Shown: positions 40,421 through 52,459, numbered from the stretch's first letter. The stretch: 64,000 nt of DNA from Aphelocoma coerulescens (GCF_041296385.1 NC_091022.1:23021967-23085966); one strand, 5' to 3'. Made by a program: numbers and translations. Notes: generated by a model from the letters alone, not told the origin.

Positions 40421-41182
40421 AGGTTTAACCAGGACGGCCACCCCAATTTCTCTTGTGCACAGACTGCAACCTCCTCCCTCACCCTGCTACTGCTTGTAAT
40501 CACACTTGATCTTTTCTTCCCACTTTGGTTTGTGACTTATAGCATCACCATGTTTTTCTGTGCAGATGAAACAGCTGTGCCAGGAGTCCTTGTGGATGCA
40601 CAGCATGCTGCTCCTTAACCACCCTGGGAAGGTGTGGAGCAAAAGACAAGGCACCAGACAGTACTGAGTCCAAGGCATTGTGCTTAGCAAAGTGATCACT
40701 GATCTCTTAGGTGGATGTGCTGCTGAGACAGCTCCCTTTCCCCACACCACAAAGAGAAATGCTGATTTTTACATTGGAGTATTTCCACATTTATTAACTG
40801 GAATTTCATCTGATGGGAACCATGCTCCTAGGAGCCTTATATGGCTGCAAAACAAAACAGAGTCAGCAGTACTGGTGACAACACAACCTTCACTGAAAAG
40901 AGGTCTCACAGTGTCCCAATATTATGCAGAGGCATCGCACTGTGCCTGCCACAATGGGATTCTCCCCAGCTGCAGAACACATCCCATCAAGTATAGTAAG
41001 ACTCTATTAGAGGAGATACAATAGGGAGCTGGAGGACTCGCTCAGCCCAGCTTCTGAGAAAATAACTCATTTCAATGCAAAACAGCAGTAGTTATTAGAC
41101 ACCTCCTTAAAGAGGAAAAGTGAAGGACAAGGGGAGGAGGGAGACAGGGATACAGGGACTGTGGCAGTTTGCACAGAAGTAC

Positions 41183-41255
41183 CTTTTTCAGATTAATCCA
41201 CTGTTTGAAGTAATCAGCAACCGGCAGCCCTAAGTACTGGCATTGTCCTGGTAAC
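41183..41255 (-). CDS. ERI3: ERI3 internal coding exon after Exo II
   Basis: This 73 nt exon supplies the last base of the split Met codon and then 24 codons, LPGQCQYLGL through INLKK. The acceptor has a long pyrimidine run ending in TTATAG. The donor is AAG|GTACTT, which lacks the usual A at +4 and G at +5 and so looks weak. The protein segment is the ERI3-specific stretch between Exo II and Exo III. The next expected residues (AYSFAMGCWPKN, then a segment containing HSGIDD) do not follow. Reading through the donor gives 36 further codons and a stop near 41072. The exon is intact and the identification is firm. Confidence 0.95.
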
Positions 41256-41885
41256 CTATAAGAGAGAAGAGAGAGCAAGTTTGATTCAATCAGTGTCTTG
41301 ACAACACAAACTCTGTTTTCTTAAGTGCATTTCGTTCAGAGATGGAAAAGACTCTTTGAGTCTGCTGTAACATCATGCTGCACATCAGAAACACCACAGC
41401 TCTTGGCAAAAGAATCTCATGAGAATAAAGCTTGGCTTAAGACTTTTATACATCCAGCCACATCCAGGCTGCTGAAACCTTTTAGACTAAACATTTTGAA
41501 CAGCAGTTGTGTACAAGTGCAGCACTCAGCTCTTCTCCACACTGGCTAACACACAAGGATGACTGGAGTATCCAGGCTGTTCTTGGCTAAGCAAACCCAT
41601 CACAAATCCCTGCAAAACCATCCTGCTCTGCCAGCAGCTTACAGGGCAGACAGAAGGATTGACAATTCACCTGTCATGCCCTGGTGCTTCTCCATTTGGC
41701 CTTTATGGTTAAAACATCAAAAGAGACATGAAGGAGGGAAGGAGGCATCAAAGCATTCATTTTTTGGATAGCAGTGCTGTAGGGCTAAGAAAGCAGAGGC
41801 CGTTTTCCAAGCAGGTGCTTGGAAACAGGAGGAAGAGAGCAGACACAACTCTGAAGATATAAGGTGCTGCACAGTGTATCTCACT

Positions 41886-41942
41886 AGGGATGTGAGCACA
41901 GCAGCAAGGGATGTGAGCACAGCAGCCAGAGCTGTGAGCACA
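41886..41942. repeat. Short tandem repeat, 21 bp period, about 2.7 copies
   Basis: Copies start at 41886, 41907 and 41928, each with a TGTGAGCACA core. The first two are nearly identical and the third is diverged. It lies 0.6 kb before the ERI3 exon at 41183-41255 in transcription order. The cysteine/alanine-rich open frames over it are artefacts. Confidence 0.85.
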
Positions 41943-42250
41943 CATATTTATCCTTTCCCTTCCTACAGCAAGCCGATGGAATAGGGCTCAAAACAAAACA
42001 GGCACCGGTAAGGGAGGTGGATTGCCTGAAGTGACAGCAGCACCTCAGGAAAGCTGCTTTTCCCACACTGTGCCGATCCCAGTGAGTTTGCAGGGGAGTG
42101 AGGATGTGCCCCTCAGCCAGGGAATGCTGAGTCGCAAACAGTGTGGCTCCAGCCATGCCTGTGCAGGGACATGAGTTATGTGAGTTTTCTCTGGCCACTT
42201 TGATCTGATCAAGAGTAATTGATGGATCTTGTTCATTCACATACTGCTGA

Positions 42251-42382
42251 GCATGCCTGGGGCACTGGTCATGGGATCTTTAAGTGAAGCAAAGGAACAT
42301 CCCAAATAAATATGTCAACTAAATAAATGACTAAATTAGAGCTGTTTGTGCATGTTAAAAGTCACAACCCTAGAAATCGGCT
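42251..42382 (+). repeat. Diverged duplicate, copy 1 of 2
   Basis: It is paired with 43789-43908. A 30 bp block (42302-42331) is identical to 43841-43870, and the flanks (CCTGGGGCACTGGTCATGGG; CACAACCCTAGAAATCGGC) align with gaps to the second copy. Its family is unknown to me: either an old interspersed repeat or a local duplication. Confidence 0.75.
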
Positions 42383-43788
42383 TTTGCAAACAGAGGGAGG
42401 TGGGTAATCTCCCAAATTCCTCAAGCATATGGGGGTTGTAGGAGGAGATTGCAGGGGAGGAGGAAGAGCTACGAGTGCCAGCATCAGCTGCTCAAATATC
42501 TGAACACAGACCACCACCATGTCCAGGGCAAAGCCTTCTCCCGCTCTCCAAGGAGGAAAGAGTGAATAGTCCGGACTAGACTGCAGACTCGAGACTGAAA
42601 TACAGGAACAAACTCTGGATACAAGGTAAACACCCCAAGGTGCACCATCAGCATCCCAGGCAGTACTTGAGTGCTCAGCCCAGCTCCAATTCCTTTGGTG
42701 AATGGGGAAGCATCTCTCCAGACATTTCCCCAAGTAAGGAGATGAAGGAGCGACACAGATAATGCACTTGCAGATAATGTGAGACTCAGGGTAGTGCAGT
42801 ACCAGAGCAGTCTGGTCTTGGTGACTCCTCCATTTCTATGCGAAGCAAAGGAAGGAAGCTGGGAAACATATCCGGAGGAATCTCCTGGGAGTATGTGGCC
42901 AACAGAGCCAGCACACACTGGGACCCACCTGTGCACCACCTTTGCCCTGCTTAGGTAAGAAAGGAATAGACTTCCTGTGCCAAAGTCAAATGCCTGGTCC
43001 TGAGAAGATGCACATGTGATGATTTAGGACCAATAATTTAAGTCATACAAACACATTTGAATCAGTATGTCCAGAGGAAGTTCTTTGAAAGCAGGAAGGC
43101 TGTCAAGAGAACAAGCCACGGCAGTGTGCAGTGCAAGCAGTGCAAGCTGACAGCACAGTCCCGTCCCTGGGCACAGCTCATCTGATGCCACTGTGCTGAA
43201 ATAAAGCACCTGGAGTCACTCCTCACAATTGCACAGCTGCCACACAAACAGCAGCCTGGCCCATGCATTTTACAGCCATAACACAGATGTCCATGACATC
43301 CCTTAGTCAAATAGACCCGACTAGCCCCAATCAGCATGCTGAGGAAGCTCTTTCTCCAGGAAAGCTGCTTTTTACTGGTGCCCAAATCAAGAAAGATCAC
43401 AAGAAAAGGAACCATCTAAAACAAATAACTGGTCTAAATATAGGCACTTGATTAGTCCAACCTCTTTCAGATTGCTCACATTTAGCTAGACAGGATGATG
43501 ACAGAAGTTAGCAAGAGGTATGTTAGAAAAAATTAGTTTCTCCTCCTAACCCAAGAGGAGTTAATACAGGTCTCAGCCTAGCTCCAGTTAGAGGAAAAAT
43601 TATCAATTCACCTTACATCTGGATAGGGCCCAGATGAAGTGAGTGCAGCATTGTTCTTGTTAGCCACAGGAATTGACAGCAAACCACCCAGTGCAATGAA
43701 TGACATCTAAAGCACTGCCATCCCTGTGGGACCAAAAGGCCCAGCAAACTGGACAGCCTGGTTCTATTTTCACCCTGAGACTGATGGC

Positions 43789-43908
43789 AGTGTGCCCTGG
43801 GCGCTGGACAGTGGGTCTTTAATTGGAGAAAATAAATGCTCCAAATAAATATGTCAACTAAATAAATGACGCATTTTTGCAAACAACTAACAACCCCAGA
43901 AACTGCCT
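43789..43908 (+). repeat. Diverged duplicate, copy 2 of 2
   Basis: This is the same-orientation partner of 42251-42382, starting about 1.54 kb away. The 30 bp core is perfect, while flanking identity is clearly lower and includes gaps. That uneven pattern is unusual for a recent duplication. Confidence 0.75.
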
Positions 43909-45269
43909 GTGAAGATGTGTGACCTCAGGACATTCCCCCTCCCCCTTGATGCTTGTGCTCCCCTCATTTCTTGTCAGCAGCAGAGGGGCTTCAAGTTTTT
44001 CAAGCACCAGGAGACCAACATGTTATAACCTGGGCGGGCTGTTAGCAGCATGGACCAAAACATAAGTCTATCCCTGAGCTGGAAGATGCAGTCCTGGTGG
44101 CTCCAGGCCACTGGGGACACAGCCACTGAGCAAGGATTAGCACAGGATTGCTATATGGGTCTGGTCTAGTCAGAATATGCAGCACTCCTGGCATAGGGAA
44201 CCAGGGGCTTTCACTGCACAGAACCTGGGTTTCCAGGTAGCTACAGGGAGGAAAACACCCCTGCAACATCTTTTTTCAGCTCCAAGATTGTCACCTGTAG
44301 TGGTCCCCCCACTCTCCAGCCTGCTGACAGGGCAGGAGTTTTTCTATCATCTTTTCCAGGCTGGACTAAATAAGGCACATCTGTGGCTGTCCTGGGGAAC
44401 AGAAATACCATGGCCTGTAAGGAAGCATGTCTATTTATCAGAGCCACCACTCACTTGAGCATTCACTTATTTGATAAATAAGCTCTTATACTCAGTATGG
44501 CTTCTTGATCTTGCCAGACCCAAACTAGCGCACTGAGGGCAGCTTTGCTTCAGCAGAGAGCTCAGGATTCAGCCCTTCCTCAGGTAAGGGAGAAGAGAAA
44601 TGATGGCACATTTTTCTGCATTCAACATCCCATGATCCTTCCAGTTTTTGAATGAGGTCTAACTGGCTTCCCAAACACTAAAGCTCTCACTCCTTGGGAA
44701 GGAAGCTGGCTTTCAAAAACCACCCCATCAGCCAAACGTTGACCGCATTCAATACAGAATAAACTTGAAAATGGCTGTGGGATTTTCCAGCCTCCAATGC
44801 AGCTCTGGTGCTCTGTCCTCCCAGAAGCAGAGATGGGAGTGCATAAACTCTGCCTGCTCCCAAAATGCACATCCCCTTTGGGTGCAAGAGCAAGTGACAC
44901 CAGGTAGCACACTCTCCTCCACCAGCTAAGCAAGTCTAAGTCCTTCTTAGACCATGGCCAGTAGTGGCAACTCTGCATCATTTTCAGAGAGCTTTCACCA
45001 CCCCAGGCTCTGATTTCCACCCAGCCCTGCTTCACTACCCTGCAGAGTAAATGGGGCCTGGAGATGAACGGGATGCAAATAGGAGGTGAGGTAACATGGC
45101 TGCATTTCTGCTGTTGAAGCCAGCTCTCTCCAAGGCGGCAAGAAGCGCACAGCTCGGCGGTGATAAACGGCCTTGCTTTAGTTATCACTTTCCTTAAGTT
45201 AAGGAGAGCTGCCTAGTGATGGATGGTCTGGAATTTGGTTATCAGGGAAGGCTGTCAGCCAGAGTTGCC

Positions 45270-45740
45270 TATCTCCACACACATTTAGCAGGGCGTCATT
45301 ATGCGATGGCATGGAGTTAAAATATGACCAAGGGTATTGAAAGAAAAAGAACAGGATTAAAAAAAAAAAAAGCAAATTGAGCAACAATAAAGGAGCACAA
45401 GGCAAGAACGTTATCATACTAGTGACACCTTTTATCTCAGTCTGGTTAGCTAAAGCAGGGCACAAATTGGTCCTTCCTCCACTATTGTATCCTCTTGTAC
45501 AAACAGAGGCAGATAAAATGTGTCACCAGTGCGATAGCATATCAATTTAACCCTAATTATCTAGAGGGTCAAACGAAGAAATAGGGGTTTCTCATTTCAA
45601 CAGGTCCCTCCATCTCTGTTCAGAGCCAACACATTAATATGGAAGGGGGAGGGGCAGCCATAATTGATTTCCATCACTCAGGTGGTTCTGGCGTATAAAA
45701 AATTAATGCTTGATTCTCCCAACTAATCAGAGCTGGTTAA
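45270..45740. promoter_or_regulatory. Candidate conserved non-coding element, about 450 bp
   Basis: This is AT-rich unique sequence with CATCAATTTAACC-like text, CCCTAATTATC near 45553, ACATTAATATGG near 45631, CATAATTGATTTCC near 45659 and AAAATTAATGCTTG near 45701. A 13-A run occupies 45359-45371. It has no coding or repeat match. Confidence 0.43.
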
Positions 45741-46619
45741 CGTCCATCTGCTTCTGGGTTCAGGATGTCAGGAGACAAAGAAATGGGGCCACTTGCTACA
45801 CACAGGGTATATTGATATTGAGGCAGTTAAAAGAACAAGTTCCTCTATGGGAAGATAAAGGGACATTAAATCTTGGGGTTTATAGACCCGATCTTACCCT
45901 TCCAAAAAAATCTATTCCCTGGAGACCTTGCGTTGTAAGAGATGCATAACATTTTGTGTCCTGGCCAACACCAGTGCATTAGGCTGCAAAGGAGAGGACT
46001 GGCAGGCTCCTGCCCTGGAAATCCTTCACTGAAGAAGGAAGCTGCTTGGATACTGAAGCACACAACAGCACCATGGTCAAAGAGAGGAGCTGTCAAACCA
46101 CCTCAGCCTGGCACCTTCGTTCAAAGCAAGGTTGGTCAACGCTCTGGATCACGCAGTCCAGAGGTGCTGCTCTGTTTTGATGTAGAGCAGGATGTCAGCC
46201 CCACACACCACTCAAGGGGCCAGAGGAGCCCACCTGCTCTTTCTTGCTTTCCACCAGATAGGCCCTTGCCAGGTGACTGTACCCCACTCTCACCAAGCAC
46301 ACACAGTGCTGTCTATCTCTGCCCCCCATCAGTACAGGACAAACCACACTGCATGGCTGTACTTAAAATTCTCAAACAGCAGGTGTGGAAATACAGTACA
46401 TCTGGAGAGGTTCTGAACAGCCCTGGGCTTTCACAGAAACCCTGAGACAGGTCCCATCTCCCTCCCTCTTTGCTTTCCTTCCACCATCTCAGTTCTTTCA
46501 ACCACCCCCAAACTTGTCACGGTGCAACAAGCCTATGAGCCACACATCAGCTTTAAATATCAGCATGCATGAAGCAGGGACATGAGAGCAGGGAAGTGGG
46601 AACAGACAGAGCAAGCCTC

Positions 46620-46780
46620 CATCGCCTGTCAGGTAACACTAATGAATTTCAACACCAGCAGCCATTGCCTCAGACGGGCTGGTGAGAGGAGACAGAGTTA
46701 CAGTGAGAAGCCTTTGCAGGAGCAGCCTGCCTTTTTTCAAAGCCCCCTCTGTTAATAAATGTCATTGTTGAGCAGGCTGC
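46620..46780. promoter_or_regulatory. Weak candidate conserved non-coding element
   Basis: AACACTAATGAATTTC and TCTGTTAATAAATGTCATTG flank unique sequence. Only composition supports this. Confidence 0.22.
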
Positions 46781-47254
46781 AGCAGTCCTCAAGCCGGGAT
46801 GGCGTGGGCTGGGGGAGAGACAGGCAACTGACAGCACTTAGGATGCCTGGGCAGCACAGCCTTTTCTTCTGCTGCTTCCCCAGAGAAGCAAGAGTCAGGA
46901 GGAGGAAGAAGATGGGACATTGCTATTGGCATAAAGCTGTCTTCCACTAAGGCCCCCAGTACTCAAAAACCAAACCTCCACAAGGAGCCACAAGTGCAAC
47001 GCCAACACCCTCCAGTCTGGTTCACCGGGATGGATGGAGGCTCTACAGCAAACAGTCCTGGAATGGGCAGAGGGATGTAGAGACATCCAGGCACACTGCC
47101 TGCATTCCTGACAGCAGCAAAGGGTTACAGAGCAGTCGGTCCCTTTGCTAACACAAATGCATTCCCGAGGCAGCGCAGGAAGAAGCATCCAGCACAGGGC
47201 ACTATATGGCAACTGCACTGATGCACAACATGAAGGTCAATGCAAGTCTTCTTT

Positions 47255-47560
47255 ACAAATGTCAACCTGTCATCTCTGGATATTAATGAGGGCTGACCAG
47301 CAGCTAAAATGCATCCATGCTCCATTAGTAATAAGAGAGACACAATGCAGGAGAAGAGCACACACCATGGCACATGGAGGCATCAGTGGGTCTGCAGGGC
47401 CTGGGGAGGTGTGGTGATGCACAACATAACTTAGGCCACTCCAGATGCCCAGGAAGGAAAGCAGTTGCCACACAAACCCTTTCACTGGAGTGTGCATTAT
47501 CTTTGCCCACCAATCTTTAATTGGATTAGTGTAATGAGGCCAAAAACACAGGCTAAGCAG
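47255..47560. promoter_or_regulatory. Candidate conserved non-coding element with OTX-like pair
   Basis: GGATATTAATGAGGG, CCATTAGTAATAAGAG and TTTAATTGGATTAGTGTAATG (near 47517) carry several homeodomain and bicoid-type (GGATTA) words. No coding signal is present. Confidence 0.33.
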
Positions 47561-48224
47561 CAAGGCTAATACCTGGCACTTTCAGATCTTCTTTCTTTTT
47601 CTGTGATGCCAATTCTGGACAGAGCTGTGTTCTCTCTCTACCAGGCATATTCCTGCCTAGGAAGCCTAAAAGACAAACTGCACACCTCAACACTCGGGAC
47701 TCATAGCAGCATTGGCTGAAATATCTGAACACCCATCACATGCTAACAGCATGATCCTTATTCTCGAAATTTTTGCTGGGTACTAAGAAATTTGGGAGAA
47801 CCTCAAGACCCTTGCTTTCCAAGCCGCTAGCCAGAGAATGGAAACGGTGTTATCCCAGACTGCAGCCAGAGCAATGTGTACACTAGGGACATAATTCTGC
47901 CACAAAAAGCACATCGGGCAAGTGGCTTGTCGTGACTTGCTCGTCCTGCAAAGCACTGTGTGCCTTCCACTGCCATCAACCTTAATGAAACATGAAGGCA
48001 TTTAACACCAAGCAAGATCTGGCCCTTTTATGGGTATCTGTCTGTGCGTCAGCAAGATGCTGGCAGAGATGCTATCTCAACATTAAGAGCAAGGCTGTAA
48101 CACAGCAGGTATTCAGCCTCCAACAGAAGATGTTCATCAACAATTGCACACACATGATGCTACAATAAATCTATGTGCTACTTCTTAACAGCTTCTCTTA
48201 AAAAGATTCATAGCTCTATTTACT

Positions 48225-48319
48225 GGGCCTGATTCTACTGCTAGGCATGTAGGAGTAAATCTAGAGTTACTCTACCTGGAGTTTGTAAACAGCCAGGGAT
48301 AGTAGGATCAGAACTGAGC
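48225..48319. mobile_element. MITE-like palindromic element, amniote type
   Basis: The ends form an imperfect inverted repeat: GGGCCTGATTCTACTG at the left and AGTAGGATCAGAAC at the right. The middle has GTAAATCTAGAGTTACTC. This resembles a palindromic non-autonomous element that I recall as common in turtle and crocodilian genomes. I cannot give its formal family name with certainty. Confidence 0.5.
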
Positions 48320-48749
48320 TTTTTGATTTTTAAATAAGTACTTAATTACCATGCAGGAAACCAGAGCTTACTGGCTCCATGGTTCAGCTGAGATGAGAAG
48401 CGCAGCAGGCAGAAGATTCGCACTATTCCAGATTGGTGGAGGGGTAGAGCAAATGCTCTCACCATCCCTTCCAGACACGGAGAACGACTAGGTGGACTTC
48501 CCTTTGACATCAGAAATGGATGACACTCCTCCCAAGAAAAGAGATACTGCAAAGTCTCCAAGGCTGAGGTCGCCTCCCCAGCCTTGGGAGCCTGTCCTAT
48601 GAAGAACCCTTAAAAACAGATTTTTACATGTAAACTTGGTGTGAAAGTCTGTCTGCTTACTAAACATGACATTATACAGCATCTTATGAAGAGGAGTGTA
48701 CAAGTTCTCAGTGAAAGTCATGCATCATGACCACAGGCTGCAGCAGGTG

Positions 48750-48955
48750 AATGTCCAATCTGTCATCAGGAAAAACTCTTCACCATGCAGGTAATAAAGC
48801 ACTGGAACAGATTGGTGGTAAAATCTCCTCCCCTGGAGACATTCAAACTCATCCGGAGAAGACCCAGAGAAACCCAATCTAAGTTTGAAGTTAGCTCTGC
48901 TTCGAACAGGTGGTTGGATTCGAGATCTCTATTTAAATTATTCTGTGAATCATGC
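48750..48955 (+). repeat. CR1 LINE 3' end, plus strand
   Basis: The sequence encodes the familiar C-terminus of CR1 ORF2: FFTMQVIKHWNRL then PPLETFK, after a frame loss at its start. It ends with ATTATTCTGTGAATC, matching the CR1 tail (ATTCTRTGA). It is degraded and 5'-truncated, and antisense to ERI3. Confidence 0.8.
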
Positions 48956-51439
48956 TCCAGCAGAGCCTGATTACACAGAGTGTGTGTCCTTTCTCTGTCT
49001 ATATGGTCTCTTAATAAGTGTTTCATACAGGTATTAATTTAGTAATCGCCTGGTGCTCTGCATACTAGCTGCTTTAAGAGGGAGCATTCAGACTCCTGCT
49101 GCAGAACACCGTAATTACGCACTGAGTAAGGGAATACATCTGATGAAACGGATGCACCCACAACATATCGTGTCTAAGCCCCCTCAAAGCCAAAACATGC
49201 ACAAAAACTAAGCTAAAATTAAACATGATTCTCCTCCCACTGCACAATCCCATTGCAGAAGTATTTCTCCCCAGGAAACCTGAATGTGTAAGACCTAGAG
49301 AAAGGTGCTGCTCTAAACTGAGAAGACACATCCTGTCCCAGGCCTTCCTTAGACCTGCTCTCTGACAGGCAGGAGTAAACCTTGCCTCTTCCAAGCCTTG
49401 CCTGTCCAGACCATTTAGTGTATAAACTCTTCAGGACAAGGGCTTCTCTGGTATGAGTCATAAACTGTTTAGTGCCTAATGGTAAAGCCTATAGACGCTT
49501 AACATAATACAATCATGTCACTTAAAGGCCATTAGTCTTCAGTCTAAACAGCACTTTTCCAGTCACAGAGGGGACTTGCCAACCCAGGAAGGCAGGATAA
49601 GGGACGTGGGTGGTCAGTCAGGTCACTGGACTTGCAGTCACCTGATGTAAAGCCCCAAGCAGGACAGAGCCTGGCCAAAAGGCATGGGGGAAAGCCATGG
49701 CAGCTCTAGCAATCAAAAGTTTTCTCTTTTGGGCTTTCTTGAACCATTTGAATCAGCTGAAAAACCCTGTCTGCCAGGTCTGTCTCCACCTCCAGCCATG
49801 GCTGTACCACTTGTAAGGGGAAGAGCCCCTCATCCACAGGAGTCTCCAGCCTTCTGCATCACCTCTCTCTCCACTCACTGAAGCAGACTATTTATCTACA
49901 TTCTGTTTTGTGACCCTGTTTGAACCCCTCTTCTTTCCTGGCACCATCTCTGTCTTCCTCTGGCACCACATCATCCAGTTCTACTCTCTCAACTGACTTC
50001 TGAGATTGCTTCTTCTTCCCACTCCCCACTAAAGGGAAAAGAGAAATCCTAATAGGAGCCAGTGGCATGGGGTAAAACACCTTCCTGTGCCCTCTGATGA
50101 TACACAATCCAAAACTGCATGCACAGCAGCTTCATGGGCTCTCATGCTGACAGCAGTGGGGAGACTGGCACATTGGGTAACAAGGTCTGAGCACAGTTTT
50201 CTGTGCAAATTACACATGCACAGTGGAAAACAAGTTTGTCTTTTCCTTGTGGGGAAGAGACTGCTCGCACCTCCAAGCACAAGCTGCCATTAGTATTTGC
50301 TTCGCTGGAGAGAAGGAGCAGCGAATCCTCCAGAGCAAAGGACAAGTGCAGCAATTAGGATGCAGGGGCTGCGGGAGCTGTTTAACAGCACGACCCAGAG
50401 GTCAGTGCCACCGACTCCCAGCCCTGCATAAATATTGTATGAGTTGGGGAGAGGGGCTGTTACAGCCACCCTCAGTGCCGGCCCTCCCCCATCCATCGCC
50501 ATTCTGCATCCAGCTAGATACGCCAGCAACATTATTTACAGATGTGACAGTCAGGAAAATCACTTTAGTAACTAAGGGAATGGGAATGAAGGCTGTACAG
50601 TAGAGCAGGCGCCTGGGAGCAGGCTCCCATCCACACCTTCTGCCTCCCTTTGCAGCCCTGCCAGATGGCATGGCCTGTTCTCAAACTGGCGGATGAAATA
50701 CCACCAGGAACAAGGAGGGGAGGGCAGGCTGTGAGCTCCCTCTCAAAGCCTGCCCAGGGGTTTGATTATCAATGCTGCTGAAGGACACTTCAGCCAGCAG
50801 CTGCCTTCCAGTTTCCTATCAGCATCTCTGCTAGACCTGCCCTTTGGAGGGAGCTTTATATCAGCATAATGAGAGGCTTTAGAGGGAGCTTCCCTCAGAC
50901 TCTGTATAGCCCCACAGAAGGGTCCCCACTCCAACACAGCCACAGGGGCTCATCCCTGCAGAAACTCCCCCAGCTGCTCTATTTGGTACCAGCCACCTTC
51001 CTGACACGTGACCTGTTCACTCCTTATTCCCTGAAGGATTGTCTTCACCTGCAGCTTCAGTCACACTGATTGGCACCATCTCTACTGTATCCTGGAATGT
51101 CCTCGTTCCTCTGCCCACTTTTTTTGCTGGACATGCCAGGTAACTGCATGTCTCCTGTGATGCTCTGCACAAATACAAACCTATTCTCAGATTCACCGAG
51201 ACTGGAAGCTCCTGAGGACAAGGACATGGGCCATTCTCCAATTGTACCAGCAGCCCATGAATTCCTAGGGGCATGCTGCTAATAAATATTACTGCCCAGG
51301 GCAACACATGAGAGCTGCAAGATGGAAAACACAGCTTGGAAGTGCTTCTGCCCATGAGACCTCTCCAGAATTTTTTTCATTGTTCTGTGGCTGATTGCTG
51401 AATCCAGGGAAGGCAGAAGCCCTGTCTTACCATTAGCAG

Positions 51440-51760
51440 CTTTTCTAAATTCACTGTGCAATTAATGGGCTTAATTATTGATGGCAAAGGCAGAGAAGAG
51501 AGGAAAGAAAGAGCCAACGAGAAGGGAATGATGTGGGGGTGGCAGGCGCCAAAGGTCTCCGAAGATCTTCCCTCAGCCTAGAGCAGAGAAAGAGCCCCTA
51601 GCCGCTCTGCCGCTCCCACGGCCCTGCTCTAATGCTCCCTGACATGCCTCTGAAGACAGCGAGCTGTTTGCAGTCACCACTGTGATTTGTTAGTAATTAT
51701 TTTCACGGTGTCACATTGCTGTCACTCTCTTAACAAAGAGACAGGCAGCCCGAGGCTGCC
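51440..51760. promoter_or_regulatory. Candidate conserved non-coding element with paired homeodomain sites
   Basis: ATTAATGGGC and TTAATTATTG abut (51461-51480), a closely spaced pair of TAAT cores. Further on, TAGTAATTATTTTCACGG begins at 51691. Between them are CpG-containing segments (CCGAAGATC, GCCGCTCTGCCGC) unusual for intronic background. It is unique and non-coding. Confidence 0.42.
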
Positions 51761-52387
51761 TGCAAGAAAGAACCAACAGAGAAAAGGAATTGTCAGGCAC
51801 CCAGGGATCCTCTTTGCTTCCTGGGTTTCACAACCAGAGTCCTTACCAGCTTCTGAAGCAACTTCTGAGGAGAAGTGGCAAGTCAGAATCATCTCCCATC
51901 CTGGTCACAGGAAGAGGAATTAATTACTTAGCCCTTTCTCAATTTCACCTTACCTGTAAATCCAGTGCAAGACCCAGGTGCTTAGAGCCCAACAATTTGC
52001 TTCAGGCTTGCAGCAAACGCAAAACAACTTTGGCAATTGATGATTTTTAGTGCTCTCCTTTCAAGTCCCAATTTCTTTTCATGTGGTCTAGCCATTAGAA
52101 TGTGCTTCCCAAACACAGCAATCCTGATGACAAACCCCTGCCTAAGTCTATCACCCTCACACATTAACCCTCCAGACTGTTCACGTGCTCTTCCTACACC
52201 AGACTCATTAATTCCAACACACTGCTGTGCTCTGCATGGCAGTAACATTTCACTTGGCATTTCACAATGCCAGGGGACCTCAGCAGCTTCCTCACACCTG
52301 AAATACAGTCTAATGGCTTGCTGCCTCTGTTTTCTCATACACAGCACAGTGACTTGACAAGAACCTCCCTGCTTGAACCACCTCCAG

Positions 52388-52459
52388 TCCATCCATCCAT
52401 CCATCCATCCATCCATCCATCCATCCATCCATCCATCCATCCATCCATCCATCCATCCA
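52388..52459. repeat. (CCAT)n microsatellite, 18 perfect units
   Basis: 72 bp of uninterrupted tetranucleotide repeat. The WMDG/HPSI-type repetitive open frames over it are artefacts. The perfect length suggests it is polymorphic. Confidence 0.98.

Larger units (their letters stand above)
1..41182 (-). other. ERI3: ERI3 intron, incomplete, at least 41 kb
   Basis: This intron starts at the weak donor AAG|GTACTT and runs off the left edge. I looked on the minus strand for the remaining ERI3 coding parts (FAMGCWPKN, HSGIDDCKN, GFIFKQTSKPF), allowing codon wobble, and did not find them, so the terminal exon(s) probably lie outside. The intron contains AT-rich conserved-element candidates and CR1/MIR repeats listed separately. 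These stretches show no supportable feature: 791-1228, 2950-4890, 5940-8490, 9480-12830, 13090-14380, 14640-16270, 16460-18200, 20120-23170, 23370-25020, 27500-31480, 31860-33480 and 35450-40180, apart from short simple repeats. Confidence 0.75.

Noticed and set aside
44622..45188. 188-codon minus-strand open frame
   Set aside because: No family resemblance, intronic to ERI3, with no splice or conservation cue.
51982..52452. Open frame with a WMDG repeat N-terminus
   Set aside because: It is simply the translation of the (CCAT)n microsatellite.
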